A stretch of 64,000 nucleotides of DNA from Leucaena leucocephala (GCA_037074615.1 CM073532.1:13104001-13168000), one strand, 5' to 3'; positions 9,865 to 21,804 are shown, numbered from the stretch's first letter. Notes: a model not told the origin generated them from the sequence alone. Numbers and translations are program-made.

Positions 9865-12800
9865 TGTAATTCCCGATTTTTGGGTCTAGGAGAACTGGGA
9901 GGTAGTCTAATATGGGCAGGCTGCTAAACCCGTAGTCCCAGGGTAGTAATCTGATATGGGCAGATCACTTACCTATATTTTGTAGGAATTCGAGGGATGA
10001 GCTAAGTCCCTCAGGATTTCAAGATGAGTTAAGTCTTTGACTTACAAAATAGGGACAGTTCACCTAGATTAAAAAAGAGGAATGTAAAAAATATCCTAAG
10101 TCTTAAGCCTAGGAATTCTGCAGGTAGCTAGATATGGGCTGGCTCCTAAGAAAAATAACATGATATGGGTGGGTTGTCGAGCCTTTCAATTAACAATGAC
10201 TCCCGAAAGTTCAGGGGATGAGTTGTTGAAAGAAAATTTCTAGAACTGAAGATGAAGGATAAGAAAATAAGTAAAGATGCCAGAAAGAGAATTCAGGGGC
10301 ATAATCGTAATTATGGGAAAGATCGGGCTGGTATCCGATGAGTACCATATCTTACCCAAAAATAGAGAAAATTATGCTGATCATTTCACTGAACTGTGAA
10401 ATATGCATATGAGGTCTCTATGAGTATGAAAGAGTTATGGAAAGTTAAGGGACTTAATTGAAAAGAAGAAAAGTTTCCAGGGGCAAAATGGTAATTATGA
10501 AAAGTTCAGCCAAAAGTGGCTTAGAACTACCTGGAAGCATTTTAGTCCCAAATTCTATCAGTAGATAGAGGAAATGATGCTGGTTAATCCATCTTCATAC
10601 AGGATTTTTATCAGGACTTTATATAGCCGAAATTTATCTGATAGTCTAAAAGTATAAAAAATTCTTATCAGATATCCTAGAACTCAGATATGAGTGAAAA
10701 ACTGCAGGAAGATGCGTCCTATAGAGACGGATGTCAGGGAATTGACAGAATACCGAAAGGAGGTCTGTAGAAAAAGTTATTCAAAAATTAGTAAATTGAG
10801 ACAGAGTTTGTGACCTCCGGGTATCCGATTGGGAGATTTATCGGTATTCAAATTGAGACTGAATGAGTTCAGATGACATCAGTCAGAGGCCCGTAATGAC
10901 ACAAAGGGATGTCTAGAGTCAGTATGGCAGTCTATATGATAAAAGGGGCCGGTGTCCAAAAAATGTACAAAATGACGAAAATGCCCTTATGTTATAAAAT
11001 AGTGAAAGAATGAGTAAAGGGTATTTTGGTCATTTGGTTAAGGTGAGATAGTCAAGAAAGGTTATTTGGATAGTTGACTAGGGTCAGAGAATACTCTGGT
11101 AAGATGTGAAAAGACAATAATGCCTCTAGACTTATTAAAGTAAATAAAGAGGAACCAAGGGCATTTTGGTAATTTGCCAAGAGATGTTTCTTGGGAATAG
11201 AGCCATCAGAGTACTTGAGCTTGATCAGGGCCCAAGATAGCAGTCCCAGAGTGCAAAAACGTAGCCCAAGGAACATGTGAGTTAAAGTGGCATTAAAATA
11301 CTATTTTAATGCTGTTTCCATAAAGTAAAGTTACCTGGTCGAAGTGGTAACCGGGGGATTGATCAGATAAAGCTTTGGACTTATCCGAAAGTCATGGGAT
11401 GGTGTGAAAGGTGCCAGCAAGACGCCATATGACACTGATCTAGGGGAAAAAGAAAAGCTGAGGACATGGGGCACGATCTCAGCCGTGTATTCCGGTGCAA
11501 GACTCTGAAATTCTCTGGAAACACTGAGTCAGCATGTTGAGTCAGCAGGTAATTATGAAAGGCCATGAGTCATCATGACAATTCATCGAGATGACATCAC
11601 CATGATGATGCAATAAGTTGGATTAAAGAAAATAGGAAATTCCAGAAAAATTGGTGGCCACAAGATCAAAGTTCTTGAGAATTACAGAAATGCCATTCAT
11701 AAAAACTATAAATACCCTCTCCCCCTCCCATTTTCATTCATCCCACGGCATACACAAAGAAAGGAAGAGAAAAAAGAGAGAGAAAGAGAAATAAAGAAAG
11801 AAGGAAGTTCTGGTGGAGCTGGAAGCAATGTAGAGATAGTGGAGTTCTGTTAAGCTTGTGAGGTAGTAACTAATCCTAGCTTTTATGTAATGGCTTTGTG
11901 ATTTGATGTGCTATTGTTTTGTTGGATTGTTGTCTTATATGTTATGCTTGAAGCTCTACTACATAATGCTATGATCATATGTTATTGAGTATGGAAGCAC
12001 GCAGTATACTTATCTGTACACAATCACAAGCAAGCACTATCACACTGCATTACATATATTGTTATGATTATTACTACTGAGATTCCCCCGAATCTCATCC
12101 CCAATGTATAACCCATTACAGGGAGGTTATGTTAAAGTGAATTTTGAGAATACTGAAAGACGCCGTTATGCTGCCAAAATTATGGCAAAATATCAGTAGT
12201 GAAGAAAGGAGATGATACGTACTGTGTACGTAGGTACTGTCTAAGGAGTCTGGAAGTGAGTGGATCTAGTCGGTTCATCCAGTCTTTCCTGGGTACTTAC
12301 GTAGAATGGTAGTTCTCACGGGAATTACTGAATCAGTACAAATCAGTTATTTAGAAAAGATGAAGTATAATAGTTATACTGTCGAATTTCAGGCAGGAAA
12401 GATGTAATAAATATATGGGGATTTTGTTCATGCCCTTTTGTATAACAATTTATTATTTAATAATAAATATTGTTTAGCATGCTCAGCTTGTGTATGAGGA
12501 ATTAAGAGATGTTATGCATATGTATGTAAAGTTGATTGCTGGCATGAACAGTAACTCGTGTGACACAATAATGTTTGATCCGTAATTAAAAATAGTAAAT
12601 GATTAAATAAATGTATGATATTTTTATGATAAATAGTAGACATACAAGCTTCAATTTGATATATAGAATGCTTCATTTGGATGTCTACACATGGAGATTT
12701 AAATTATCAAAGTTGGGACCAAAATGTTGGACTCAGGAGAAAAACGCTGGATGAACAGTAAAGTTGTAATGTTGACTGACGTTGACTTGGTTAAAGAGTG

Positions 12801-13049
12801 GTTAATGAGTTATTTTTACTTGAAAGAGTATTGAGTTATCTTCATGTAGCAATTTGAACCACATCATTCTGATTTTTCTAGAATTAGTTATGATTTTTTG
12901 AAGTCAGGTCACTCGTCTGAAATTTACACAATGAACAGTACTCGATAAGAGTAAAACTCCAGATTGAGAAATTTGACTTCAATGACTTTGAAAGTGGTTC
13001 CAGATGCTACCAAATGGTCCCTAAGGCATACGAAAGTAAGGATATTTTT
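9865..13049 (+). repeat. Gypsy-type solo LTR S7, plus strand
   Basis: The LTR starts TGTAATTCCCGATTTTTGGG and ends GTAAGGATATTTTT, a decayed form of the family end GTAAGGATGTTACA. Flanks are GCTGG (9860-9864) and CCTGG (13050-13054), a 4-of-5 target duplication. No primer site, polypurine tract or coding region follows, so it is a solo LTR. It shares segments such as ATGACGAAAATGCCC and CACGATCTCAGCCG with the LTRs at 48716 and 43894. Small ORFs inside it are accidental. Confidence 0.75.
11707..11714 (+). promoter_or_regulatory. LTR promoter TATA box (S7)
   Basis: TATAAATA precedes CCCTCTCCCCC and a purine-rich leader (AAAGAAAGGAAGAG). The same order occurs in every full-length member of this LTR family in the window. 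Confidence 0.65.
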
Positions 13050-13074
13050 CCTGGCAATTTTGGGATGGGCTGCA

Positions 13075-15719
13075 TGAAACATCCTTCCTTAAACCCTTCA
13101 GAGTACACTTCCAGAAGCAATCTTAACTTTATTATATCTCTCTTGCCGGAAATTCTAGCAGAAGATAACTGTACTGATTCAGTAATTCCCCATGAGAACT
13201 ACCATTCTACGTAAGTACCCAGGAAAGACTGGATGAACCGGCTAGGTCCACTCACTTCCAGCCTCCTTAGACAGCACTTACGTACACAGTACTTTGTATA
13301 GTCTACCAGCACAACGGCATTTTCTAGAAAATATCTTTGAATCTTAACCTTAACCTTAACCTCAAAAACATGAATTTTCCATTAATTGTTCCAGAACACA
13401 TAACCAATCTCTTTGGCCTTTCATACATTCATATACATTATGGGGTTATGCCATAATTATTTGATACATTTATTACATAATATTCAAATCTTCCAATTCC
13501 CAACCTCTCTTCATGCCTCTTTATCTTCTTTACTCATTCGTAAACCTGTGGGTTTGGGATTACATGGATGGGGTGAGATTTCTGGGGAAATCTCAGTAGC
13601 AAACGGTACTAAACAATGCATGCATTAAAGTAATTACTTGTGCTTGCTTGTGAAAGTGTAAACATTGTGTAATGTGCATGCTTCCATGTAACATATGAAA
13701 TACAATTGGCCAAGGTAATCATAGAAACAGAGCTTCAATCATATACACATATGCACACAATTCAACAAAGTCATAGCACAATCAAGCATAACATTCAATA
13801 CATACAAGTTTAGGGTAAGTTTACTACCTTGGATTTAAGCTCTCTTTCTAATGCTTGCACTTGCTTCCCAAGCTTTTTGGTCAATCATTCCCCAACATCT
13901 TCTTAGAGGTTTCAAGGTCCTAATCACATTCATATTCATTACATAATCCATTAGGACCATGAACTCAAACACTACTCAAGACTATCTCTCTTGAACCTTT
14001 AACTTGCTTTAACTAACATAACTTTCTTTAATCTTTGCCAATTAACTTGGCCCTTGAATCAATTGATGTCTTGACCTTACCCTACACAATTTTACCTTTT
14101 GAATCCATTTATGAACTAAAAATAACCAAATTCCAGCAAGAATACACTGTTCTGTACAGATTTGGAAAAGCATACATAAATCTTCCAAAAATTCTTATTT
14201 TGATTCCAATGCTTCCCATACTTGTTCCTCCACTTTCCCCCCACACAAAATCTCATTTTAAGACCATTGGAAGTATCAAAATCATGAAATTCAAATCACT
14301 GTTCATACGAGTGAACAGTAACAGAAAGGAATTTTCAACATGACAACCTTTAATTCCAATGGTTTCCAAGGTTCAAAACCTTTCCAATCCTACACAAAAT
14401 TATCATATAAACTCAATGGAAGCATTAAATCATTGAAATTCCATCTCTTTCTATCATGAACAGTGCAAACCGAAATGTTCTTCCATGGTAAAGTCAAGAA
14501 CATCAACTTAATCCAACAACCAACCATGCAACTAGCTTGTTTAAGCTTGTCTAAACTATCTATGACATAAAACTCATGTTCCTCTCACATATACATAGAA
14601 ATTCCAGCAGCATTTCCCCAATATTTAAGCCTAAAAATCACTTAAACTCAAGCACAAACCATAAGAACAAAAGGTAGAAGCAAGGAGACAACTTACCTTA
14701 CTTGCTCCTTCAAGACCCTTGCTTCTTCCTTGCTTTCTTCCACTTTCTTTCTCTAGAACTCACTTCTCTTTCTAAAGGAGCTCTTGAGTGTGAAGAATGA
14801 ATGGAAAGGGGGGGTATTTATAGCAAAAGTCATGTGCCATTTAAAGGCCAAGATCACTTTGGAAACTATTTGATCTAATGGTTAAAGGTTTGATCTTGAA
14901 ATGTCTTTTCACTTTTCACTCAAGACCTTACCACCATGACATCACTAGCATGGCCTCCCTTGGTACACCTAACCCTTCCTCTTTTTGGGTGCCATTCTTG
15001 TGTCCTTGTGGGTCCCACCATGTGCAACACCTAATTCTTACTTTATTCTCTTTTTCTTTCTTTTCAAAAATCCATAAATTATTTATTATTTAGACTTGGG
15101 CTCCAAGATAACTTTTGGGCCTTATTGGGCTGGCCTAGGACGAAATGTTGGGCCTCTTTTAGGGCCAATAGCTAATTGGCACAAATCCCAATGTACTTTC
15201 CTTATACCGATATCCTTAAATTATCCTGATCTCAGAATAAATGCTAAACACCTCCTTTAATTGTTCTAACATTTTTAGAAATTCATTCTAATATAAAATG
15301 AATTCTCTACAAAGCTCATAATTTTCTAAAACCCAAAAGTCCTGATAAAAATTATATACATTTCCTTTAACCCTTTATCGGAGTCCTTTTTCACCGTAAA
15401 TTCCATAATTAATTCTACAGGACTCCTTTTTGACTTCTGTCAACTCCATACATTCTCATATTAATTCTAATAATTTACTATCACATTTTCTCTGATATCC
15501 ATCCATTGAATAAAATGACCAAAATGCCCTCCATTCACTTCTGGTTTCTTAGGGCATCACGGAGGCATTTTCGTAATTTTGCACTTTGGCTCTTAGACTT
15601 TCTTCATCTTCCAATTAATCCTTTTCTTTACATAAATATGGCCACATCTTTTCCTAAACATCTCATATATTTTATTCAATCTGTACATACAACTTAGTAT
15701 AGAAATTAGGGATGTTACA
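13075..15719 (-). repeat. Gypsy-type solo LTR S1, minus strand
   Basis: On the minus strand the LTR begins TGTAACATCCCTAATTTC at 15719 and ends GGATGTTTCA at 13075. It is flanked by a perfect 5-bp duplication CTGCA (13070-13074, 15720-15724). No internal retrotransposon sequence remains. It is very similar over long stretches to solo LTR S2 (43894-46954); for example the stretch from TACTAAACAATGCATGCATT to GTAAGTTTACTACCTT is nearly unchanged. The predicted minus-strand TATA box is at 14815-14822. Confidence 0.93.
14815..14822 (-). promoter_or_regulatory. LTR promoter TATA box (S1)
   Basis: Minus-strand TATAAATA is followed by CCCCCCCTTTCC, the family's usual promoter arrangement. Confidence 0.6.
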
Positions 15720-15724
15720 CTGCA

Positions 15725-17078
15725 GCCCGCTAACCCTTTTTTTTAAATTATTATTATTATTTATTTTACTCAAATATTAATTTGAATACTCCTATTATCG
15801 AATACTAGTAAAGATGGTTACTTATTTGTTGATATGTGTTGACATATGATAATTGATTAATATTATGTTAATGTTTATTTAGATTTATAGTTATAAAATT
15901 TGAGATTTTTTATAAAAAATAGGAATTTTTAAAAGTATAATATTAACAATTTTTTGATTATGTTAATATGACATTAGAAATTTTTTATTAATATTTTAAA
16001 AATTTAGAAATATTTATTTAAAAATACTCTCTCTTTGTCTCTCGTTTCAGCCATATCAGTGGCATCTCATTTCTTGTCTTAGCCCCTCGAACAAAACCAT
16101 TATTCCAAGTAATGACTTAGTAACTTCCGAGCTTCTGGGTGTGCTTATTAAATTTGATGAGTTTCATAGTTTGATAGCATTTTCACATCTTAAAACACCA
16201 TCCATCACGATCGATAAATCAAACAGAAACATACTCTTTCATTTCATTGTTGAATTTTAGCCATGAATCATTCATATCTCTACTTTTCATACTAATTTTC
16301 ACTCAAAACTTCATAATTCTTCTTCAAAATCTTAATTTGAGTCTTTCATACCAACTTAAATTATAAGAACATTTGTGTTGTTTGGATAATCCTTGTTATT
16401 GAGCATATTAACGGATAATAAAAATTACGGAACATTTATAAAGTACACAATGATAAAAGAAAATTTGTGACCCCACTTGATATAAATTTAATCGCACATT
16501 GATATTTAAACAGGATGTGTCTCTGTGTCACTTTAAATAGATTTCAACTTATGCCCTTGATATTTTAATTTATTTTGATGTTAACTATATTCATGCTAGT
16601 GTCTCCACTTAAAACAATGAGACAAACAAAGAAATTAAATACTCTCTCCTCCATGACTTATATATTTTCATGATGTTCTCTAATAATTATAACATATATA
16701 TAGATCCTCTCATTCACATTGATTGCTGCAGTATGGACTCCACGTATCTACTTTATTTAATTTCTTGGATGCATAATATATATATATTTATATATTTATG
16801 TTCCATTTGAGATGTAGAAACAACATGTACGCTTCCTCCTTTAGACTTTTAAACGTAAATGTTTACACTGGAAAAAGATTACAGTATATATTTTTATTAA
16901 AGTGTTGAATATAAAAGTTTTTGTTGTAGGGCTTATACTTGTTTTCTTAAAATGATTTGTTGATAATAAGACTACAGTGTGTATCCACACACACACACAT
17001 ATATACAAATAGACTTTTTTATTTCTTTCTTGTTTTCTTTGTGATGTTTTTCCTTAATTAAGTGTTTTTATGTTGTAT
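15725..17078. other. AT-rich intergenic DNA with simple repeats
   Basis: No ORF or element boundary is seen. It contains (CA)n followed by TATATA at 16986-17006 and a TA-rich run near 16769-16800. The first bases (CAGCCCGCTAACCC) belong to the host sequence of solo LTR S1. Confidence 0.5.
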
Positions 17079-17087
17079 TTTAATATT

Positions 17088-18236
17088 GAAAAAAATTAAT
17101 TTGTGGGTACTTATAGTTTCATCAAATTTTGAATCAAGTCGCTATGTTTTTTTTTGTTTTATTAGATCCTTATTGTTTTCTTAGTTATTGATGCTTGTCT
17201 TTTTATTTAGATTTCGTTAGTTCAAGTTGATAAGGGAGAGATGTGGCGTTGAATATAACATCTAACTAACTAACTAAGCACATTGATTGCTACCTGGATT
17301 TTGGATTGGCCACAAAAAAATCCTTGAAATTCTTCTGCCTCGTCTTCATATTCTTCTGCGTTTTCCACCAATTGTCATATGACCTGTGTGAATCAGATTG
17401 CTTTGGCTGTTTTATTGAAGCAGGAGAGATTTTCAAAATGAGCCCTAACACAAACAGTGCAAGAGAAAGACAAGGAGAAAATGTCGAACGTCAGCCACAG
17501 TCATCGCAGTCACCATCGATTTAAGCTTAAAGTAGACGAGACAAAATGGATTGCAGATCCAAAGCTCTTTCTTACATTCACCATGGTTGCATATTGAGAA
17601 TCCTACACCTAGATGTAAAGCCAAAGAACATTCTTCTAGTCAAGAATTTAAAAGCAATCATCTCAGACTTCAGTGTCTCGAAGCTAATCGAGAAAGACGA
17701 GAGCGAACTGAAGACAATAGTTTCATAAAGGTACTGTTAGCAATATTAGAAGGAAAAACATGTGTTTAATCCAAGATCCAAGGGATAAGGAAAAGAAGTG
17801 GGAGTACTTTCCCAATATTGTGAACGAGAAAGCTAAATAGGGAAATTTAATGGAGGTTGTGGATCAAAGGTTGATTGAAAGTGTGGAAGAGAGAGAAGTG
17901 AAAAGGTTGGTGGGTGTGGCACTGTGGAAAATGCTGGTGGTCGAATCGTTCCATCACTTGAAGATGTGGAAAACGTAGAAGAAGATAAATATGAGGGGGA
18001 AGAATTTCAAGAATTACTTTGGCTAATACAAAATCTACGTGGCAATTAGTGTACTTAGTCATATGCTATACTCAACGCCACATCACCCCCTTTTCAACTT
18101 GAACTAACAGAATCTAAACAGAAGGACTGGATTCAGTAACTAAGAAAATAATAAGGATCTGATGAAAAGGAAAATAACCACAGGGACCTAATTCAAAATT
18201 TGATGAAACTATAAGGACCCATAGGTTAATTTTCCC
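17088..18236 (+). mobile_element. Pack-MULE-like Mutator element carrying a receptor-kinase fragment
   Basis: Two inverted repeats of about 170 bp (17088-17259 and 18069-18236) bound the element. Shared anchors are CTTATAGTTTCATCAAATTT, GATCCTTATT, TTTTCTTAGTTA, GTTAGTTCAAGTTGA and GATGTGGCGTTGA. The outer ends read G(A/G)(A/G)AAAATTAA. It is flanked by TTTAATATT (17079-17087) and TTTGATATT (18237-18245), a 9-bp duplication with one mismatch. Long terminal repeats and a 9-bp duplication are Mutator superfamily hallmarks. No transposase is present; the interior is a captured kinase fragment, so it is non-autonomous. Confidence 0.85.
17546..18049 (+). pseudogene. Captured lectin-type receptor-like kinase fragment (kinase domain, C-terminal half)
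   Basis: A first frame (17546-17728) shows the kinase catalytic loop as HLDVKPKNILL, the place of the HRDxKxxN motif with Arg replaced by Leu, then SDFSVSKLI where DFG is expected (Gly replaced by Ser). After a stop and frameshift a second frame (from about 17801) has WEYFPNIVNEKA, MEVVDQRLIESVEEREVKRL and VGVALW, then another shift to RIVPSLEDVENVEE, ending at the stop 18047-18049. The order matches the C-terminal lobe of plant G-type lectin/S-domain receptor-like kinases. The conserved stretch between ALW and the final segment is largely missing, as is the whole N-terminal lobe. Upstream, 17306-17524 has no ATG; its hydrophobic FFCLVFIFFCVF stretch could be a captured signal-peptide exon, but I cannot support that. 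Decayed catalytic residues make kinase activity unlikely. Confidence 0.75.
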
Positions 18237-18267
18237 TTTGATATTTTAACAGTTAATTACAAGTTAA

Positions 18268-18600
18268 ATGGATAATCAAACTTCTAATGAATCGCTATTC
18301 CCTCTTGGAATATCTAACCATACTTCAACCCCTATTCAAGTTTCCAATGCATCACCAACTCCTAATCCTATTCCTAATGGAGCTAGTGAAGCTCTTACCC
18401 CTAGCCCTACTCCCCCGCAACCTCCTCCATCTCCCTCTCAATTTGTCCTCCCCCCTCCCCTCCCTTCTACTCCTCATGCTCCTACCCAAACACCAGCAGA
18501 ACTTATCACAAAAGAAACAATTGTTGGAGGTAGGGGACAAATAGAAAGGAAAGAGAACCCAAGCATAGATAAGAGGTGTGGGATTACTAAAACACAATGA
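18268..18600 (+). CDS. Small Pro/Ser/Thr-rich ORF of unknown function
   Basis: An ATG-initiated frame of 110 codons with a low-complexity middle (residues about 22-75 rich in Pro, Ser and Thr, including PTPPQPPPSPSQ) and a basic C-terminus. No signal peptide, membrane segment or known domain is seen. It starts 23 bp after the target duplication of the Pack-MULE and ends before a purine-rich stretch that precedes the second Mutator element. Pro-rich N-termini occur in several transposon proteins, so it may be a stub of an unrecognised element or a chance frame in CT-rich DNA. Low confidence as a gene. Confidence 0.25.
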   Translation: MDNQTSNESLFPLGISNHTSTPIQVSNASPTPNPIPNGASEALTPSPTPPQPPPSPSQFVLPPPLPSTPHAPTQTPAELITKETIVGGRGQIERKENPSIDKRCGITKTQ

Positions 18601-18920
18601 TAAAGGATGATGATAAATGGATAAATGAAGAAAATAAATATGAGAATAGAGAGAGAATTAAGTTACCATTTTAGATAGGGAAGGGTGAACAAAATAAGTA
18701 ATAGATAGAAGAAGATAATAGAAGAAACAATAGATGAGATAGAGATGATGGCGTATGGATAAAGATGAAAGAGATAATAAGATGGACTAAGATATAATAT
18801 GACCAACACATGAAGAACATGAAGAAGGGGGTGTATGGCGTCTTACCTCAATGATTTGGATGAAGATGATATATCCTAGGGTTTATGATAGGATAAAGGA
18901 GAGAGATAAGTTGATGACAA
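18601..18920. other. Purine-rich low-complexity stretch
   Basis: GATGATGATAAATGG-like and GAGAGAGAATTAAG-like runs on the plus strand. No ORF or repeat boundary is seen. Confidence 0.4.
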
Positions 18921-18929
18921 AATGAAAAA

Positions 18930-21795
18930 AGGATTAAAGTGTAAATTTGCCTCAGAAGTTTATGTTGGTTCTAGGCAGACACACCCAAGAGGGGTGAATT
19001 TAGTATTTTAAAATTTTAACAGAAATTTAAACTCAAAGGATAACAAGAATATGATTGATAAAATAGAAAATAGGGTTCAGAGAGATTTCGCTGAGGGAAC
19101 GCATATCGGTTTATACTGGTTCATATTAAACTCTTATCTTACGTCTATTCCTCAGAGGCCTTCTGAGATTTTTCACTATCTCCAAGATTTCAACGGGCTC
19201 TTGACGCCTTCAGTACAACAATTGACTCACTCAATTACTGCCCCTTACTTCCCCATAAGGTTATAATCCCAACTTAAGAGAACCAATCTCTTAAGCGAAC
19301 AGAGTGAAATAAAATCAAAGTATTCTCAATCTTTCTCAAAGTATATAGGTTGATACACACTGAAGCTCAATAAATGTCGGGTTACACAGAGAATGAAGAA
19401 AACTGAGAATGTAATAAATTCAGAAGTTATTTTTGTCAGTTCGTTCATTTCTACATCAATGCGAGTCTTTAAATAGCTTTTACTCCATTTGTAGCCATTT
19501 AGACTCAGATTTGTAACCGTTGGAGTGAAGGCATGGTTGGTCACTGTCGGGTAGGTAAGCATTTAATGTGTTGCTAGAAGTAGAAAGTTTCCGTTGTGTG
19601 TAGCCTTCATCATTTTGAATTCGTGGCCTTTTCTGAATACACTCAATCAAAAGGATCTGTTAGTCATTGAAACATTGATTGAGTATGTGAACTGCTAATA
19701 AACATCAAATTTTCAAAGATTAAGTTCATAATCAAGTTCAGATGGTTTGCCAGAGAAGATATGCTGTATTAATCGATTACCTAATCGATCAATGTTTAGT
19801 TAGTGTATGAGATAAAAAAACATAGCATCACACTAACCAGATTATTCAAGCATATATAATGTAATTTCAGTAAGAGAAGTTTCTCAAAAGATTGATCAAG
19901 AAGAATGATGAGAAACATAGGCATACTTGAACTTGTATCAATCATATATAGACCAAAGAGAGATAATATCAGTTTCAGTGAAAATATAGAGAATATTTCA
20001 AAATTTTTGTCATTAATCGATTAACTAATGGATTAATATAAGTTAATCAAATTCCTAGTCGATTAATGTGTCTAGAGGAATTGAATCAAAAAATATTTCA
20101 ACATAGATTAATCGAACAGTTAATCTGTTAATATAAATTAATCAATTAACCAATCGATTAATAGGTTTATATTTGAATTTCATAAAATTGATACTTTACT
20201 GATTAATCGAATAGTTAACAGATTAATATAAATTAATCGATCAACCATCGATTAATAGCAATATCTTTGTTCAATAGAAAATATGTTCTTAATAGATTAA
20301 TTAATCAATTAACCAATCGATTAATTGGCTTATCAATTTACTTCCAAAAGGCAAGCTTTCAACATTAATCGAACACTTAATCAATTAATGGTCAGTCATT
20401 AAGTGATTAACTAATCGATTAATGGATAATCTTTCATAGCACAGAACACTGCCTTTTCATTAATCGAATAATCAATCGATTAATTGACTAACTAACTGAT
20501 TAACTTGACTAACTTCTTTTAACACCATTTAAGCACAGAAACAATTTTTAATTTACTTTTTTGCAATGTTTGAGTATAGAAAGAAATCTAACAAACTATT
20601 TTTCAAAATCATCATTTGTAAAAACATATTATTAATTAAACTTTAGTATAAACCATCTTGTTAGTAGCAAGACGAAAGCATTTTTAGTATTTTAAAACAT
20701 TCTTAGCATCACTGAAACTTTTTGCTATTTGGCATCATCAAAACATATTTTCCAATAGTTTTCACTCAGGAGGTCTGTGTATCCAAAAGTTTTTTTGGCA
20801 ACAATGTTGACCTAAAAGTTTTCAAATTATAGCAATGTAGCCTTGACCGTTTACCAAAGTTAAGTTTGATTGTTTGTTGACCAATATGCAGACGTGGCAT
20901 CCACATAATCTTTTATTTTTGGTTAAGTTACAAATTTGTCCTAGAAGTTTTCACTCAAGAGCCATGGGTATCCAAAAGTTCTTTTTAGGTTCAATATTGC
21001 CCTGGTCGTTATCTAGGTCAAGTTTAGCTATCAATTCGGCCAAATATAATGAGTTGACCTCCCACATGCCATCAACTTCATTTTTTCAAAGTCAAATTTA
21101 TAAATAAGGATATATTATAAAAAATATTCCTTCAAACTCCGCTGTTAATAGAGTATCACTATGGGGAAACCATATTAAGTTTGGACCATTTTCTGAGCAT
21201 AAAGTAGAGTAGAAAAAATGTAGAAGATAACATATGCATGGGAGACTCACAAGAATTCTTGAATGGTGTGAAGGACAGGGTCAATCTTAGAAATAACTAC
21301 TGGCATATGTTAACTTATATAAGAAGATAATATATGTGACTATCATATGTTATTTTTCGAGAGGTTGCTAGAGTATGGTTTGTTGAGAGTATACTTTAAT
21401 AACAATGGAGCTTGGACGGATGCATTTTTTTTCCTTGTTTATAAATATGACTTAGGGAAAAAATGAAGTAGATGACATGTGTACTGATCAGCTTATCATC
21501 TTTGGTCAAACTAATGGTCAAACTGAATATAGATAATGGTCAGGGTGACATTGAACCTAAGTGAAAACTTCTAGGGAAAATTTACATCTTAACCCAAAAC
21601 AAAAGATGATGTGGATGTCACATAGATGATATGTCAGTATATTGGTCAACTAACAGTCAAACTTAACCTTTGGTAATGGTTAGGGAGAGATTGCTACGAT
21701 TTGAAAACTTACAGGGCCACATTGCTCCAAAAAAAACTTTGGGATACTCAACGCTCCTAAATGAAAACTTTTAGGGCAAAATTACACTTTAACTC
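18930..21795. mobile_element. Mutator-type element with two-unit terminal inverted repeats, split by a solo LTR
   Basis: The outer ends are (A)GGATTAAAGTGTAAATTTGCC on the left and its complement (GCAAAATTACACTTTAACTC) on the right. They are flanked by AATGAAAAA at 18921-18929 and 21796-21804, a 9-bp duplication. Each arm has two related units. Left: 18930-18962 continuing at 20763-20940, then 20941-21095. Right: 21490-21600, then 21601-21795. Shared text includes ATCCAAAAGTT, GGTTAAGTTTGA and AGTTTTCACT. Without the inserted LTR it is about 1.07 kb. The centre (21100-21480) has no recognisable gene, so it is non-autonomous. Confidence 0.75.
18963..20757 (-). repeat. SIRE-type copia solo LTR F, minus strand
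   Basis: On the plus strand it begins TGTTGGTTCTAGGCAGACAC and soon shows ACCCAAGAGGGGTGAATT, the complement of the SIRE-type LTR tail. It ends CATCATCAAAACATATTTTC near 20757, the complement of the LTR start. Flanks are GTTTA (18958-18962) and GTTTT (20758-20762), a 4-of-5 target duplication inside the left arm of a Mutator-type element. Nine exact ATCGAT palindromes occur between about 19770 and 20480, in the form TTAATCGATTAA and one-base variants. Confidence 0.85.
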
Positions 21796-21804
21796 AATGA
21801 AAAA

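Noticed and set aside
14878..15093. A 71-codon ORF that recurs almost unchanged at 46112-46345 and could pass for a conserved protein
   Set aside because: Both lie at the same place in the near-identical solo LTRs S1 and S2, antisense to the LTR promoter region. Similarity comes from the LTR, not from protein selection.
17306..17524. A secreted-protein-like ORF with a hydrophobic start inside the Pack-MULE
   Set aside because: The first codon is TTG, not ATG, and no family matches. It may be part of the captured gene, but a separate call is not supported.
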